Source: Dorea sp. 5-2 (GTDB taxonomy: Bacteria > Bacillota > Clostridia > Lachnospirales > Lachnospiraceae). From it: DNA of 64,000 bases. The position numbers were made by a program, and so were the translations under genes. The notes under the pieces are model-generated. The model saw nothing but the letters and a program-made list of their open reading frames with translations. It searched no databases and had not been told where the DNA came from. This document shows positions 26,792-35,975 of the stretch, one piece after another (the first letter of the stretch is position 1; every line of letters starts with the position of its first letter). The stretch is taken from contig NZ_KE159792.1 of NCBI RefSeq assembly GCF_000403455.2, forward strand, positions 167,346-231,345, written 5' to 3'.

Positions 26792-27940
26792 ATGTATTAC
26801 GCAGATAAAATAGTGGAAAAGTTAAAAGAGAGCAGTCAGCTAGTGATATTTGGGGCGGGTCTTGTCGCGGTTCAGGTCGCTAACTGCCTGATGGGCAGGC
26901 CGTATCAATTGAAGATTGATTATTGCTTGGTTACGGATTTGAATGAGAATCAGGGTTACATAACAGGGATACCAGTAATCAGCCTGGATGAAGCAGAACA
27001 AAAAGTCAATAGAGATGCTCAGATCTTAATAGCGACCATGGAGAGACATCGCGTTTCTATATTAGGGGAATTGCTAGAACGTGGATTTCTCAACAGTATT
27101 CCAGTGACTTTTGAAAGTGATCTGTGGAGTGATCTTCAGGGAAATTATTACAGGGAATATGGACTGATGAACGGAAGAATCTATCGCACCATAGAAGAGG
27201 AATTAGCAGGAACGGAAGAAAAATATTCAAAGCGTGAAATTATGCCTGACCATAGTTCTGCGGTTCATATTTATACTGTAAGATCGCATATGGACAAGCT
27301 GCTATCAGAGGATCACTCCAACTATTCATGGGAAATACCGATACAGGCGGGAGCGGCGCTGACGGAACGGCGGATCTGTGAAATGAAGGATAATATTGGG
27401 GAAAATATTTCGTATAAAAATAAGCAGTACTGCGAGTTAACAGCGCTGTATTGGATCTGGAAAAATGATGATTCAGATTATGCCGGACTTTGCCATTACC
27501 GAAGACATTTTCAAATGGATGAAAAAGAACGGAAAGCTTTGGCGTGTTCAGATATTGATGTAGTATTGACGATACCTATCCTGAATTTTCCGAGTGTCAG
27601 AGAGGTCTATAGGCATGATCATATAGAGTATGACTGGGATATTATGCTAGAGGCTGTTAGAAAATTGGCTCCAGAGTATTTGTCGTCGGCTGTTGAGCTG
27701 CAGAATGGGAATTTTTATTATGGATACAACATGCTTATCGCAAGAAAAGAAATCTTCAATCGATATTGTGAATGGTTATTTCCGATCCTTGCCTATTGTG
27801 AAAGGCATTGTAAGGAGAAGAAGAATGCGTATCAGAAACGATATATCGGATTTCTGGCTGAACGTTTGATGTCAGTTTATTTTTTATATCACGCAGAGGA
27901 TTATAAAATTGTTCATGCGAGGAAGCATTTTATTGGGTGA
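26792..27940 (+). CDS. Rossmann module fused to DUF4422 domain (copy 2)
   Basis: The 382-residue protein has the same architecture as copy 1 (LVIFGAGLVAVQV module, then EIPIQAGAALTERRI, CELTALYWIWKN, YAGLCHYRRHF, DVVLTIPIL). It starts 34 bp after copy 1. The pair shares long identical stretches, so it arose by recent tandem duplication and then diverged. Divergence in the module and the middle linker exceeds that of the DUF4422 core. This is consistent with a changed partner or substrate. Confidence 0.82.
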   Translation: MYYADKIVEKLKESSQLVIFGAGLVAVQVANCLMGRPYQLKIDYCLVTDLNENQGYITGIPVISLDEAEQKVNRDAQILIATMERHRVSILGELLERGFLNSIPVTFESDLWSDLQGNYYREYGLMNGRIYRTIEEELAGTEEKYSKREIMPDHSSAVHIYTVRSHMDKLLSEDHSNYSWEIPIQAGAALTERRICEMKDNIGENISYKNKQYCELTALYWIWKNDDSDYAGLCHYRRHFQMDEKERKALACSDIDVVLTIPILNFPSVREVYRHDHIEYDWDIMLEAVRKLAPEYLSSAVELQNGNFYYGYNMLIARKEIFNRYCEWLFPILAYCERHCKEKKNAYQKRYIGFLAERLMSVYFLYHAEDYKIVHARKHFIG

Positions 27941-28036
27941 GGATTCTAGACATTAGTATAGTGCTATGTAAACAACATGTATGGAGAGTGCCGGAATTTA
28001 TGAAACACAGTATTGAGAAAAGAGAAGAGGAGAAAT

Positions 28037-29236
28037 ATGGATCTGGTCATATTCGGCGCCCAAGGCACAGCCCTCGGCGCCTACGAAGCAATACATAATC
28101 TCTATCCGATCAGAAACATCCGCTGTTTTCTGGTTACGGAAAGAGGGAATAATGCAGAATATCTGTCCGGTGTTCCGGTCTTGGAGTTAGAGACTTTTGC
28201 AAATTCTCTGTCGACAGAGGAAAAAGAGGATCTGGAGATCCTGATCGCAACGCCGGAGAATATGATGCCTGAGATTGAGACAAGCCTGGAGAGCCACGGC
28301 TTCTTCTGCCATGTGCGTTTGACCTCTTCGAGATGGTCGGAGCTTATGCACTGTTATTGTGCTGGGGAAAAGGATTTTATGCCGCTTCGTGCGCTTCCCG
28401 TCGGGTATCACAGAGCCAATATGCATGTATTTATGGCGAAGTTTCATAAGGACAAGGAGTTGTCTGCCCGCTATGGACTGCCGGAATGGATCACGCCGAT
28501 CCAGGTAGGCGCGGTATTAAGCCCCAGGCGTGTTGCCAATATCCTGGACTGCGACGGAGAAAATATTTCTGCAAAGAACGGGAATTATTCGGAACTCACG
28601 GCGCTCTACTGGATCTGGAAAAACCGTCTGCGCTGTCCGGCTGACGGAATAGGGGTTCATCCGTCAGACAGAGCGGAGGAGCGTCCGTCAGGCGGTCTGG
28701 GAGGCGGTTCATCTGCCAGACCGGGAAGCGCTCCATCCGGTAGTACAGGAAATGCATATTACGGTTTGTCACATTATAGAAGGATCCTGGAATTTACAGA
28801 GGATGATGTGCTGCGGCTTGTGGACAATGGCGTGGATGTGGTCCTGCCCTACCCGATGCCGTATGAACCGGATATAGAAGAGCATCACAGAAGATACCTG
28901 AAGGAAGAGGACTGGAAGGCGGTGCGAAGGGCGGTTTGGGAATTACAGCCGGAATATAGCAAAGCCTTTCCCTCTGTGTTAGAACAAAAGTATCTTTATA
29001 ACTACAATATCATTCTGGCAAGGAAAGGGGTATTAGCAGAGTATTGCGAGTGGCTGTTTCCGATCCTTAGCAGGGTGGAGGAGCTTAGTGTTCCGAGAGG
29101 GAAGGACCGGGCGGACCGGTATATCGGATATATAGCAGAGACGTTGGAGACGCTGTATTTCATGTATCATGCTGCATGCCAGCCGGCAGAGAACCGGCTT
29201 AACATTATGCATGCAGGGTGTAGATTTTTGCTGTGA
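28037..29236 (+). CDS. Rossmann module fused to DUF4422 domain (copy 3, with internal insertion)
   Basis: GAGGAGA precedes the ATG at 28037. The 399-residue protein has the module (LVIFGAQGTALGAYEA, CFLVTE) and a DUF4422 domain (ITPIQVGAVLS, CDGENISAKNGNYSELTALYWIWKN, YYGLSHYRRIL). Between YWIWKN and YYGLSHYRR, where copies 1 and 2 have about four residues, there is an in-frame insertion of roughly 40 residues rich in Gly, Ser, Pro and Arg, encoded by G+C-rich palindromic DNA (28632-28750). This copy is more diverged and richer in G+C than the other two. It ends the glycan operon and is followed by a terminator. Confidence 0.8.
   Translation: MDLVIFGAQGTALGAYEAIHNLYPIRNIRCFLVTERGNNAEYLSGVPVLELETFANSLSTEEKEDLEILIATPENMMPEIETSLESHGFFCHVRLTSSRWSELMHCYCAGEKDFMPLRALPVGYHRANMHVFMAKFHKDKELSARYGLPEWITPIQVGAVLSPRRVANILDCDGENISAKNGNYSELTALYWIWKNRLRCPADGIGVHPSDRAEERPSGGLGGGSSARPGSAPSGSTGNAYYGLSHYRRILEFTEDDVLRLVDNGVDVVLPYPMPYEPDIEEHHRRYLKEEDWKAVRRAVWELQPEYSKAFPSVLEQKYLYNYNIILARKGVLAEYCEWLFPILSRVEELSVPRGKDRADRYIGYIAETLETLYFMYHAACQPAENRLNIMHAGCRFLL
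28632..28750 (+). repeat. In-frame palindromic insertion inside DUF4422 copy 3
   Basis: The segment is G+C-rich and contains CTGACGG (28641-28647) with CCGTCAG (28661-28667), and CGGTCTGG (28693-28700) with CCAGACCG (28716-28723). It has no counterpart in the two neighbouring paralogs and keeps the frame open, as palindromic protein-coding insertion elements do. Confidence 0.55.
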
Positions 29237-29253
29237 TCCTAAAGTAGACACGT

Positions 29254-29295
29254 CCCATCCGGACAGAAATGAAACTCCTGAATTGTCTGGATGGG
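29254..29295. terminator. Terminator between convergent genes
   Basis: CCCATCCGGACA at 29254-29265 pairs with TGTCTGGATGGG at 29284-29295 with one G-T pair. It lies between the end of the glycan operon and the convergent ATPase gene and could serve both strands. Confidence 0.75.
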
Positions 29296-29308
29296 GCATT
29301 CATTTAAT

Positions 29309-31021
29309 TCAGCCAATTAGAACCTTCTTCCCTTCAAATGCAAACCCATAGTGCCGGATCCGGTCTTTTGAAATGCCTTTTGCGATCAGTATTGCATCAT
29401 ATTTCTTTTCATCAATTTGAACTAATGCACTCTGGACGGTTTCTTCCAGGGTATTCTGCGAACCGGGTTCCTTTACTTTAAACTCGAATACATAAGCATC
29501 GAGCTGCTCATTATTGGGTTCCATGATCACATCATAGCGTCCAAGCCCGCTTTCTCTATTTGAGGTGATCGTGTAGTCAAGTCCGGCATCCGCGATCAGT
29601 CCCAGAACGAAACCATGGTAGAAGCGTTCTGGTTCTGTCTGCTCTGAGGGATGTTTCCCGGTGTCGAAAAAGCTGAATACGGATTCGGTCATCTGAGTCA
29701 TGTACTGGTTCATATATCCGATATTATTGGCAAGAAGCGCCTTTATAAAATCATTATACCGGGCAGAAGAATTTTTAAACCAGCTTTGGATTATGCGGCG
29801 GAAAGTTTTTCGGACTTCAAGATTCGTCACAGACAGCCGATAGATGTTGTCTTCCTCATCATCGGTTTCCGATACTTGATCCACTTTCAGGTAACCGGAT
29901 GCCAGAAGCAGGCTCCAGATTGCTTCACTGCTTTCTTCTAACTGTTCAAATACAATCTCTTCGTCGATGATGGTTTCTATGGTTTTGCCTGTAAGAAGGT
30001 CTTCCATTGCCACCTTCACATCCTGGACTCCTTCTTGAATAAATTTCCCGATCAGGCTGTTCGAGCTAGTATTAGCCCAGTAGGCGCCGAACTTTCCGGT
30101 ATCCAGATACTTGGTGATCGACCATGGATTATAGATGTCTTTTCTGTTACCGAAGCAGAAACCATTATACCAGTAGCGAACCCTGTCAAGTTTATCTGGG
30201 AGGGAATATTGTGCAAGCGCTCTCTTAACTTCCTCTTCTGTAAACCCAAATGCGGTGCAGTACTTCTTTGATGTGGTCGTGATCACTTCCAGATTATTCA
30301 GATCAGAAAAGATGGATTCCTTGCTTATCCACGTAATGCCGGTCATGACGGCTCGGTACAGATAGTCATTCGTTTTAAAGGTCGAGTTAAACATATTTCG
30401 GATAAGAGAGGTTAATTCCTGCCAATATCCGGATACGTAAGCTTCCAGAAGCGGAGTGTCGTATTCATCCAGAAAAATGAGCACTTTCTTATGATGATGC
30501 CGTTCCAGATACATGGAAAGTGTATTCAATGACGCCGCCAGTAAAGCGTCAGGAATCTCGGATTTGGGAGCCGGCTGTATAGAATAATTCTGAAAAGCAT
30601 CAAAGCTTGCACGTTCTTCTTTGGTCAGTACAGGGCTGTTCTTCAGATAAGAATGTGCAATGTAGACATTAGCAACAGCCTTGATGATGCTGTCTCTTGC
30701 CGTTTGGAAACGATCGGCTTTTACACCCGCAAAGCTTAAGGAGATCACAGGTAAGGTTCCCTGGAGATTGCGATAATATTCATTCTCCCATATGGAGAGC
30801 CCTTCAAACAGATCGCTTCGTCCGGCATATTTTTTCGAAAAGAAACATTCCAGCATGCTTATGTTCAGAGTCTTACCAAAACGGCGGGGACGGGTAATGA
30901 GGGTAACATCGTCATTTTCTTCCCACCATTCTCTGATAAAATCAGTTTTGTCAACATAAAAGGAACTGGTAGTCCTTATCTTATCAAAGCTTTGATTTCC
31001 AATAGAGATACTGGTTCTCAT
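29309..31021 (-). CDS. AAA-ATPase-like protein with C-terminal PD-(D/E)XK domain (DUF1703 type)
   Basis: The 570-residue protein has a P-loop (TRPRRFGKTLN), Walker B-like LIFLDEYDTP, a YNPWSITKYL segment with YWANTSSNSLIGKF, and a C-terminal nuclease fold (YDVIMEP then VFEFKVKEPGS). It is a full-length paralog of the partial gene at 1-1094 and lies on the same strand, so close relatives flank the 28-kb glycan and surface region. The ATG at 31021 has AAAGGAG eleven bases upstream. A GTG at 31033 overlaps that site and is less likely. Function is unknown. Confidence 0.85.
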   Translation of the reverse strand: MRTSISIGNQSFDKIRTTSSFYVDKTDFIREWWEENDDVTLITRPRRFGKTLNISMLECFFSKKYAGRSDLFEGLSIWENEYYRNLQGTLPVISLSFAGVKADRFQTARDSIIKAVANVYIAHSYLKNSPVLTKEERASFDAFQNYSIQPAPKSEIPDALLAASLNTLSMYLERHHHKKVLIFLDEYDTPLLEAYVSGYWQELTSLIRNMFNSTFKTNDYLYRAVMTGITWISKESIFSDLNNLEVITTTSKKYCTAFGFTEEEVKRALAQYSLPDKLDRVRYWYNGFCFGNRKDIYNPWSITKYLDTGKFGAYWANTSSNSLIGKFIQEGVQDVKVAMEDLLTGKTIETIIDEEIVFEQLEESSEAIWSLLLASGYLKVDQVSETDDEEDNIYRLSVTNLEVRKTFRRIIQSWFKNSSARYNDFIKALLANNIGYMNQYMTQMTESVFSFFDTGKHPSEQTEPERFYHGFVLGLIADAGLDYTITSNRESGLGRYDVIMEPNNEQLDAYVFEFKVKEPGSQNTLEETVQSALVQIDEKKYDAILIAKGISKDRIRHYGFAFEGKKVLIG

Positions 31022-31223
31022 CCGTGTACACACTCCTTTCCGGAAAACAATGATTTCGCATAATACAGTTCCTTAACGGGTATGCGTTTGCGGCATCATA
31101 TTGTTATATTCTAAGTTTAGCATAGGAAATCTGTCACATCAAGATGTTTGGATCGCGCTACCTCCGCCAGGGACTTAAAAGAGATCGAAGTTTGTTTGAT
31201 CTTGTAGCATTTATACAGGAAAT

Positions 31224-31389
31224 CTAGTGTGCTGACCGTATTATATCTGGCGAAACTCCGCAGAATATTTGCTCATCTGCAAGGCGGATTTTCGACGGCG
31301 TAGCGGTGGCTACGGATAGAAAATCCAACGCGGCAGATGGGCGAATAGGCAAGGAGGTTTGGCTGAATATAATACGGTCAGTACACTAG
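31224..31389. repeat. 166-bp CTAG-ended inverted-repeat element, copy A
   Basis: The element begins CTAGTGTGCTGACCGTATTA and ends with the near-complement TAATACGGTCAGTACACTAG, so it has about 23-bp terminal inverted repeats. It carries no gene. Copies B and C lie at 35591-35889 in the opposite orientation. Size, inverted ends and multiplicity fit a miniature inverted-repeat transposable element. Confidence 0.75.
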
Positions 31390-31431
31390 TGCCTTGTAAA
31401 GTCTAAAACTGTACCAAAAAGGAGTGATTTA

Positions 31432-31572
31432 ATGCCAAGAAAAGCGTACCATGCTTATTTAGCACAAGCAGAAGAGCAATTTCTAAAGGGTATTACCCAT
31501 ATGAATATGGTAGTGAGAAGGGTACAATCATACGCCAATATCCGGTTCATGGTTGTTTTGCATTTGCTGTAA
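31432..31572 (+). CDS. 46-residue ORF, possibly a truncated gene
   Basis: GGAGTGA five bases before the ATG gives a good start. The peptide begins MPRKAYHAYLAQAEEQF and runs into the 3' end of the opposing STAND pseudogene. It may be the intact 5' end of a gene whose remainder was lost when the neighbouring sequence or copy A inserted. I do not recognise it, and it may not be expressed. Confidence 0.3.
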   Translation: MPRKAYHAYLAQAEEQFLKGITHMNMVVRRVQSYANIRFMVVLHLL

Positions 31573-34426
31573 ATCATTTATCTTCACAGCAAATTCCTGA
31601 ACCGCAGAGGAATCCTCCGTATAACCATTTTCAAGCAGGAGCCAAATGGTTTGAGAATAGCTGGTAATGGCATTCTTGTAATTTCCCAGTGCAGTCATGA
31701 GATTGGCGAGGGTACAGTATGGATAAATGAGCTGGTGCGCATTTTCCGGAAGCATTTTCTGATATATACCAAACGCTTCATTTAGATGCTCCATTGTCTT
31801 GTCTCCGTTTCCTTCCAATAAATATGCACTTGCAAGATCTGCATGAGTAAGGGCAAAGTCCAGATTGAGTTTGTCGGGATATGCGGCTTCATAGATTTTT
31901 AAGGCATGCTCATGCTCAGGAATGGCTTTTTCAGGATGTTCCGTTTCTGAATAAGCAGCGCCGATGTTATTATAAATATATGCTGTCGAGGGATGGTCTT
32001 CGCCATAAACAGAAATGTTGATCTGTACAGCTTTCCTGTAATTTCTGACAGCCTCGGCATGCTGTCCCATGTAATAGAAGCAGAGCCCTATATTGTTGTG
32101 GATAGTTCCTACTTGTGGATCATCCGGTCCGTATACTGTTATAAATAATTCCAGCAGGCGCTGAAGGCCAGACAGTACTTCGGGGTAATTATCCTTTATC
32201 GTTAGCTCAAGGGAGCAGATCGAATTCAGAACATCCAGAGTATCCGGGTGGGTAGGGGAAAGGATATTCCATAAAATATCTTTCGCTTCCATATAAAAAA
32301 GGCATCGCTTTTTCAGGGGCATAATCCGAGTATATATTTCCGATATGATGTGCAGTAGAGGCATGCAGCAGCTGTGTGTCATAATCGTCGGTATCTGATT
32401 TACTCTGATTGTATATTTTTTCATATATATTCTTTGCTTCCAGCAGGTGACCGGTATCTTCTAAAAACATTGCTTTATGCGCAAGGGCGTTTTGTGTAAG
32501 CTGGCTTTCCCTGCCTTCTTCTAAAAGCAGCACGTCATAGGCACGGTCAAAGAATGTACCGGCCTTATTATAGTCAATCTTTAAATATGTTTTTCCGATA
32601 TTCAGGTCGAGTTTTGCAAGCTCTATTTTCGCCAGGGAAGATAGAGTTTCAGGGATAATATGTTCATTTAAAATATTAAGGCTTTTTTGATAAAAATCCA
32701 ATGCAGCATCAAAGTTGGAAAGATTGTATTCAATCATTCCCCTGCTGTTAAAAACGGAGCCAAGCTGGATACAGTTATCCCCGTATAATTCTGTATAAAG
32801 GGTAAAAAGTAGGTCTAGCAGTGGGATTGAACGTTTATAATAACCAATATCTCGATAGATTTCAGCCAAAGTCCACAGGAAATCGCAGTCATTTTCTGAA
32901 TGGAACTGCCCTTGGAAAATATCATTCAGTGACCAACTGAACTGAATCAATTCCTTTTTAACAGCGTCATTCTGAGAACGAATGTCTTTCATTTCCAATG
33001 TGATTTCATAAATGAATCTCTGACATGCCTGATAAAGCTGTTCTGTAAATTGGGCGCGGATTGCAGAGGCTATTACTGAATGCATGTAATAGAAATAATA
33101 CTTTCGCCCATTATCGTAAAGCGTCTCTTTCTTAATCCAGCCTTTTTTTGCTAACTGATTCAGCAAGGTACGGTTTTTTAGGTCGAACCACTTTTTTGCT
33201 TTTTCAAAACCGAACTGGATATTGGGGATGGTAGAAATCTGAATCAATAAATGCTGTGTCTCAGGGCTGCATCCATACACAGCAAAGAGTTTTTTCAGCT
33301 GTTCGATAATCTGACCTTCGGAATGCATTTTCTCATGGGCAACTTTCACCTCTTCGACACTGATATGGAAACCGCATTGAACCAGAGAATCATAAAACTC
33401 ATATAGTAGAACTTCTTGGAATAGAATAAAGTCATGCAATCATTCTCAGAGAGTACCGGGACAGGTATTTTGATAAGAGATGGAAAACCTTCGCAACGGC
33501 TTGTGATCAGAAAACGGCAGCTAAGGTATCCACAAAGTCCAAGCAGGTGTTCATCATCAGCATTTTCTAGCATTTTCTACGTTATCTATAATTAGCAGCA
33601 GATTTTCATGGTACTGGTTTATGATAGAAACAGCCTTCTGGAATGACTGTTCAATATTATTAAAATTCCCATCCAGATCCAGGGCACGTACAAGGGAAAG
33701 CGCGAAATCTCCATCTGTGTAATTGACCCACGCAATATGAGTGAAACCGGAACTAGAAGATGGTATACTGAGAATCTCTTTGAAGACAGATTTTGCAATT
33801 TCAGTTTTACCAATACCGCCTATTCCGTGTAAATAGCAGGAATGTCCGGAAAGTAATTGTTCAATCAGAAAAGAGATCGTATTTTTACGTCCAAAAAAGT
33901 GAGCAGTCTGCTGGTAAGGTACAGAGGTCAGCAGCTTTGGATATGCAGCAACGGGCATATTTTCGGCGAGATGACACTCTGTCATATAGGTATTTAGAGA
34001 ATCAGCAATCTTTTCTGCCGGCAGTGCCTCGGTTCCCTCTATTGTCCCAAGAACTATATCAAGGCAGGAAAGAAGGTGGGAACGGTTGGCACTGTTATCT
34101 GTTGTATAATCATTTTCCCAGGCAGATAGATTGATATGAAAGTAATTTTCTGCAAGGGCAATGAAAGCATTTGCGGCTTCTACAGCCTGTGGCTCCTGAA
34201 ATCTTCCTTTACGGTTATCAGGTGAAAAAACATTTTCAAAAAGACGTTTCACTCTTCGGCGTGTGAGGGTATTTACCGGGATCGGACGTTTGATTCGGTC
34301 ATTAAAATAGCCTCTGTCAAATGAAGGCTGTGGGAAATTCCATTGTTCCCATTCAATCATAACAGTGCCAATACACTCCATTAATAAGGCACGAAGAAAA
34401 GAGGATGATGCAATTATATCGGTCAT
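31528..34426 (-). pseudogene. NB-ARC/TPR STAND protein gene broken by frameshifts
   Basis: Read leftward from the ATG at 34426, the pieces give one STAND-type protein. An N-terminal ~150 residues of unknown fold come first, then NB-ARC (HGIGGIGKTEIAK and LLLIIDNVENA), an ITSRCEGF sensor strand, a winged region and a long tetratricopeptide array (NNIGLCFYYMGQHAEAVRNY, NNIGAAYSETEHPEKAIPEH). Three breaks are visible. A 10-bp tandem duplication near 33567-33588 breaks NVENADDEH. A frame change occurs near 33430. A T6 run near 32295 (five would restore frame) breaks PEKAMPF/YMEAKDIL. STAND NTPases often sense phage or stress signals. No classic effector domain is recognised. It could be non-functional, or the breaks could be sequence errors. 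Confidence 0.72.
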
Positions 34427-34730
34427 GAGGTTTTTTCCTTTCGTCAGGTTTAAAAATATTTTAGAGGTTGTATCAATTATTTCATGTATCTTTGTAATAC
34501 TGAATTATGTAGACCATAGGAATAAGAAAGATGATTAGCGGAATAAGGGGAATGACTTGCTAACTTTTATTTTAGATGTTAGTATAGAAGTATAAAAAGC
34601 ATTTTTGACCCATTCCATGATGGAATCTTCCGATGTAATGATGCCATATTAAAAGAGTCGTATGATAAAATGAAATGAATGAATTGTAGTATTGTTCAAG
34701 GAAACAGATATCTGTAAGGGAGATAGAGGT
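34427..34730. other. Intergenic region between STAND pseudogene and RelA/SpoT-like gene
   Basis: This A+T-rich spacer should hold divergent promoters. A small palindrome TTCCATGATGGAA lies near 34614-34626. No gene or classic riboswitch was seen. Confidence 0.4.
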
Positions 34731-35357
34731 TTGGTAGAAGATATTTTGAAAAAAGATGGATTGTCTTTAGATAAATTAAAAAAACTTTCATATCGTTCTG
34801 ATTTAGGGATTCATTTGAAAAAGAATTTACATTATTTCGACAGGAAATCATTATTTAATGAATTAAATAGGATTAATGAATGGTATGATTCATGTGATAT
34901 GTTATATGATATTGCAATGGATTACCGTATAAAAAGTATACAATCAGCAAAGATAAAATATGAGAGATATTATCCTGATCACCAAGCAAGAAAAGTATTT
35001 GATGACATGCTAGGATTTCGAGCTTTGTGCGATAATTATAAAGAAGTAATAACACTCTCAGGATGTAAAAATATCCGTGTAGCTGATATGTCTGGCGGAA
35101 AAGCTCATGAAGATGGATATAGAGGTGTCCATGTTTATTTTCAGTTGAGCAACTATCATTATCCAATAGAAATTCAGTATAATACATATTATGACAGACA
35201 ATTAAATAACTGGCTTCATAAATATGTATATAAACGCAAATATAATGATATGATTGGTCGTACATTGCGAAAAGAATATGAAAATGGAAAGATTAGATTA
35301 GAAAATGAGTTTATGGAGGTGTTAAAACGTGTGCTTTCTGATAGCAAAGAAATTTAA
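34731..35357 (+). CDS. RelA/SpoT-domain nucleotidyltransferase-like protein
   Basis: The ~208-residue protein shows the RelA/SpoT synthetase pattern: YRIKSIQSAKIKYERYY, FDDMLGFRALC, EDGYRGVHVYFQ and YPIEIQYNT. It lacks hydrolase and TGS/ACT regions, so it is a small stand-alone alarmone synthetase-like enzyme. The TTG at 34731 has AAGGGAG eight bases upstream. A TTG at 34692 would add 13 residues but lacks a ribosome binding site. It overlaps the next small gene by 29 bp, which implies coupling. Stand-alone enzymes either make (p)ppGpp-type alarmones or act as toxins (toxSAS) paired with small antitoxins. Which applies here is not known. Confidence 0.75.
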   Translation: MVEDILKKDGLSLDKLKKLSYRSDLGIHLKKNLHYFDRKSLFNELNRINEWYDSCDMLYDIAMDYRIKSIQSAKIKYERYYPDHQARKVFDDMLGFRALCDNYKEVITLSGCKNIRVADMSGGKAHEDGYRGVHVYFQLSNYHYPIEIQYNTYYDRQLNNWLHKYVYKRKYNDMIGRTLRKEYENGKIRLENEFMEVLKRVLSDSKEI

Positions 35358-35553
35358 CGATATTGGATGTTTGGCTTTACAAACATCCCATGGGCAGCAT
35401 TTAGTGGATTTCAAGAAAAAATTAATTTCTGAAATAGGCACAGATAGGATTCAATTAGTTACGATCAGCCGTCCATCGGCATATGGAGAATATGAGCCAT
35501 ATCAATTTATTGATACGGAGAAGGAATTCGAGCAGGCAGTAAAAAGATTGTGA
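35329..35553 (+). CDS. Small DUF6718-like protein, partner of the RelA/SpoT-like gene
   Basis: A GTG start follows GGAGGT inside the end of the upstream gene. The 74-residue protein (begins MCFLIAKKFNDIGCLALQT, later QLVTISRPSAYGEY) resembles a small family of Clostridia proteins I recall as DUF6718. It is acidic to neutral and has no membrane segment. The 29-bp overlap with the RelA/SpoT-like gene suggests a functional pair, for example a toxin with antitoxin or an enzyme with regulator. This is inference from arrangement. Confidence 0.65.
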   Translation: MCFLIAKKFNDIGCLALQTSHGQHLVDFKKKLISEIGTDRIQLVTISRPSAYGEYEPYQFIDTEKEFEQAVKRL

Positions 35554-35590
35554 TTGAAAGATATTATGATAGCCTATATATTATTGCGTG

Positions 35591-35727
35591 AAATCTCCTT
35601 GCCTACCCGCCCATCTGCCGCGTTGGATCTTCTATCCGTAGCCACTGCTACGCCGTCAAAAATCCGCCTTGCAGATGAGCGAATATTCTGCAGAGTTTCG
35701 CCAGATATAATACGGTCAGCACACTAG
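35591..35727. repeat. CTAG-ended inverted-repeat element, copy B (left end missing)
   Basis: From AAATCTCCTTGCCT to the terminal CACACTAG this closely matches the reverse complement of copy A (shared GCCCATCTGCCGCGTTGGAT and CGCCAGATATAATACGGTCA). The outer ~25 bases of the left terminal repeat are absent. The right CTAG is shared with copy C. Confidence 0.75.
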
Positions 35728-35889
35728 TGTAGTGTCTGCATTATATTCAGGCAAACCTCCTTGCCTAAATTTCCATCAGGCTACGTTGTCGGCGGTCAAC
35801 GATGCCACCGCATCGCCTCCCTTCTCCGCCTTGCTGATGAAAATTTATTCTTCGGAGTTTCACCAGATATAATGCAGACACTACACTAG
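35724..35889. repeat. 166-bp CTAG-ended inverted-repeat element, copy C
   Basis: It starts CTAGTGTAGTGTCTGCATTA and ends TAATGCAGACACTACACTAG, perfect over 20 bases, and is exactly as long as copy A. The terminal sequence differs from A and B in a compensated way on both ends, so the inverted repeat, not its exact sequence, is conserved. It abuts copy B through a common CTAG. Confidence 0.78.
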
Positions 35890-35975
35890 ATGTAGCCCGC
35901 TGCACCGTCGGTCCGCAGACGCACAGCTGACACGGATATCAAGCAATACTACTTCAAGCTTAATGCAATAATGTC

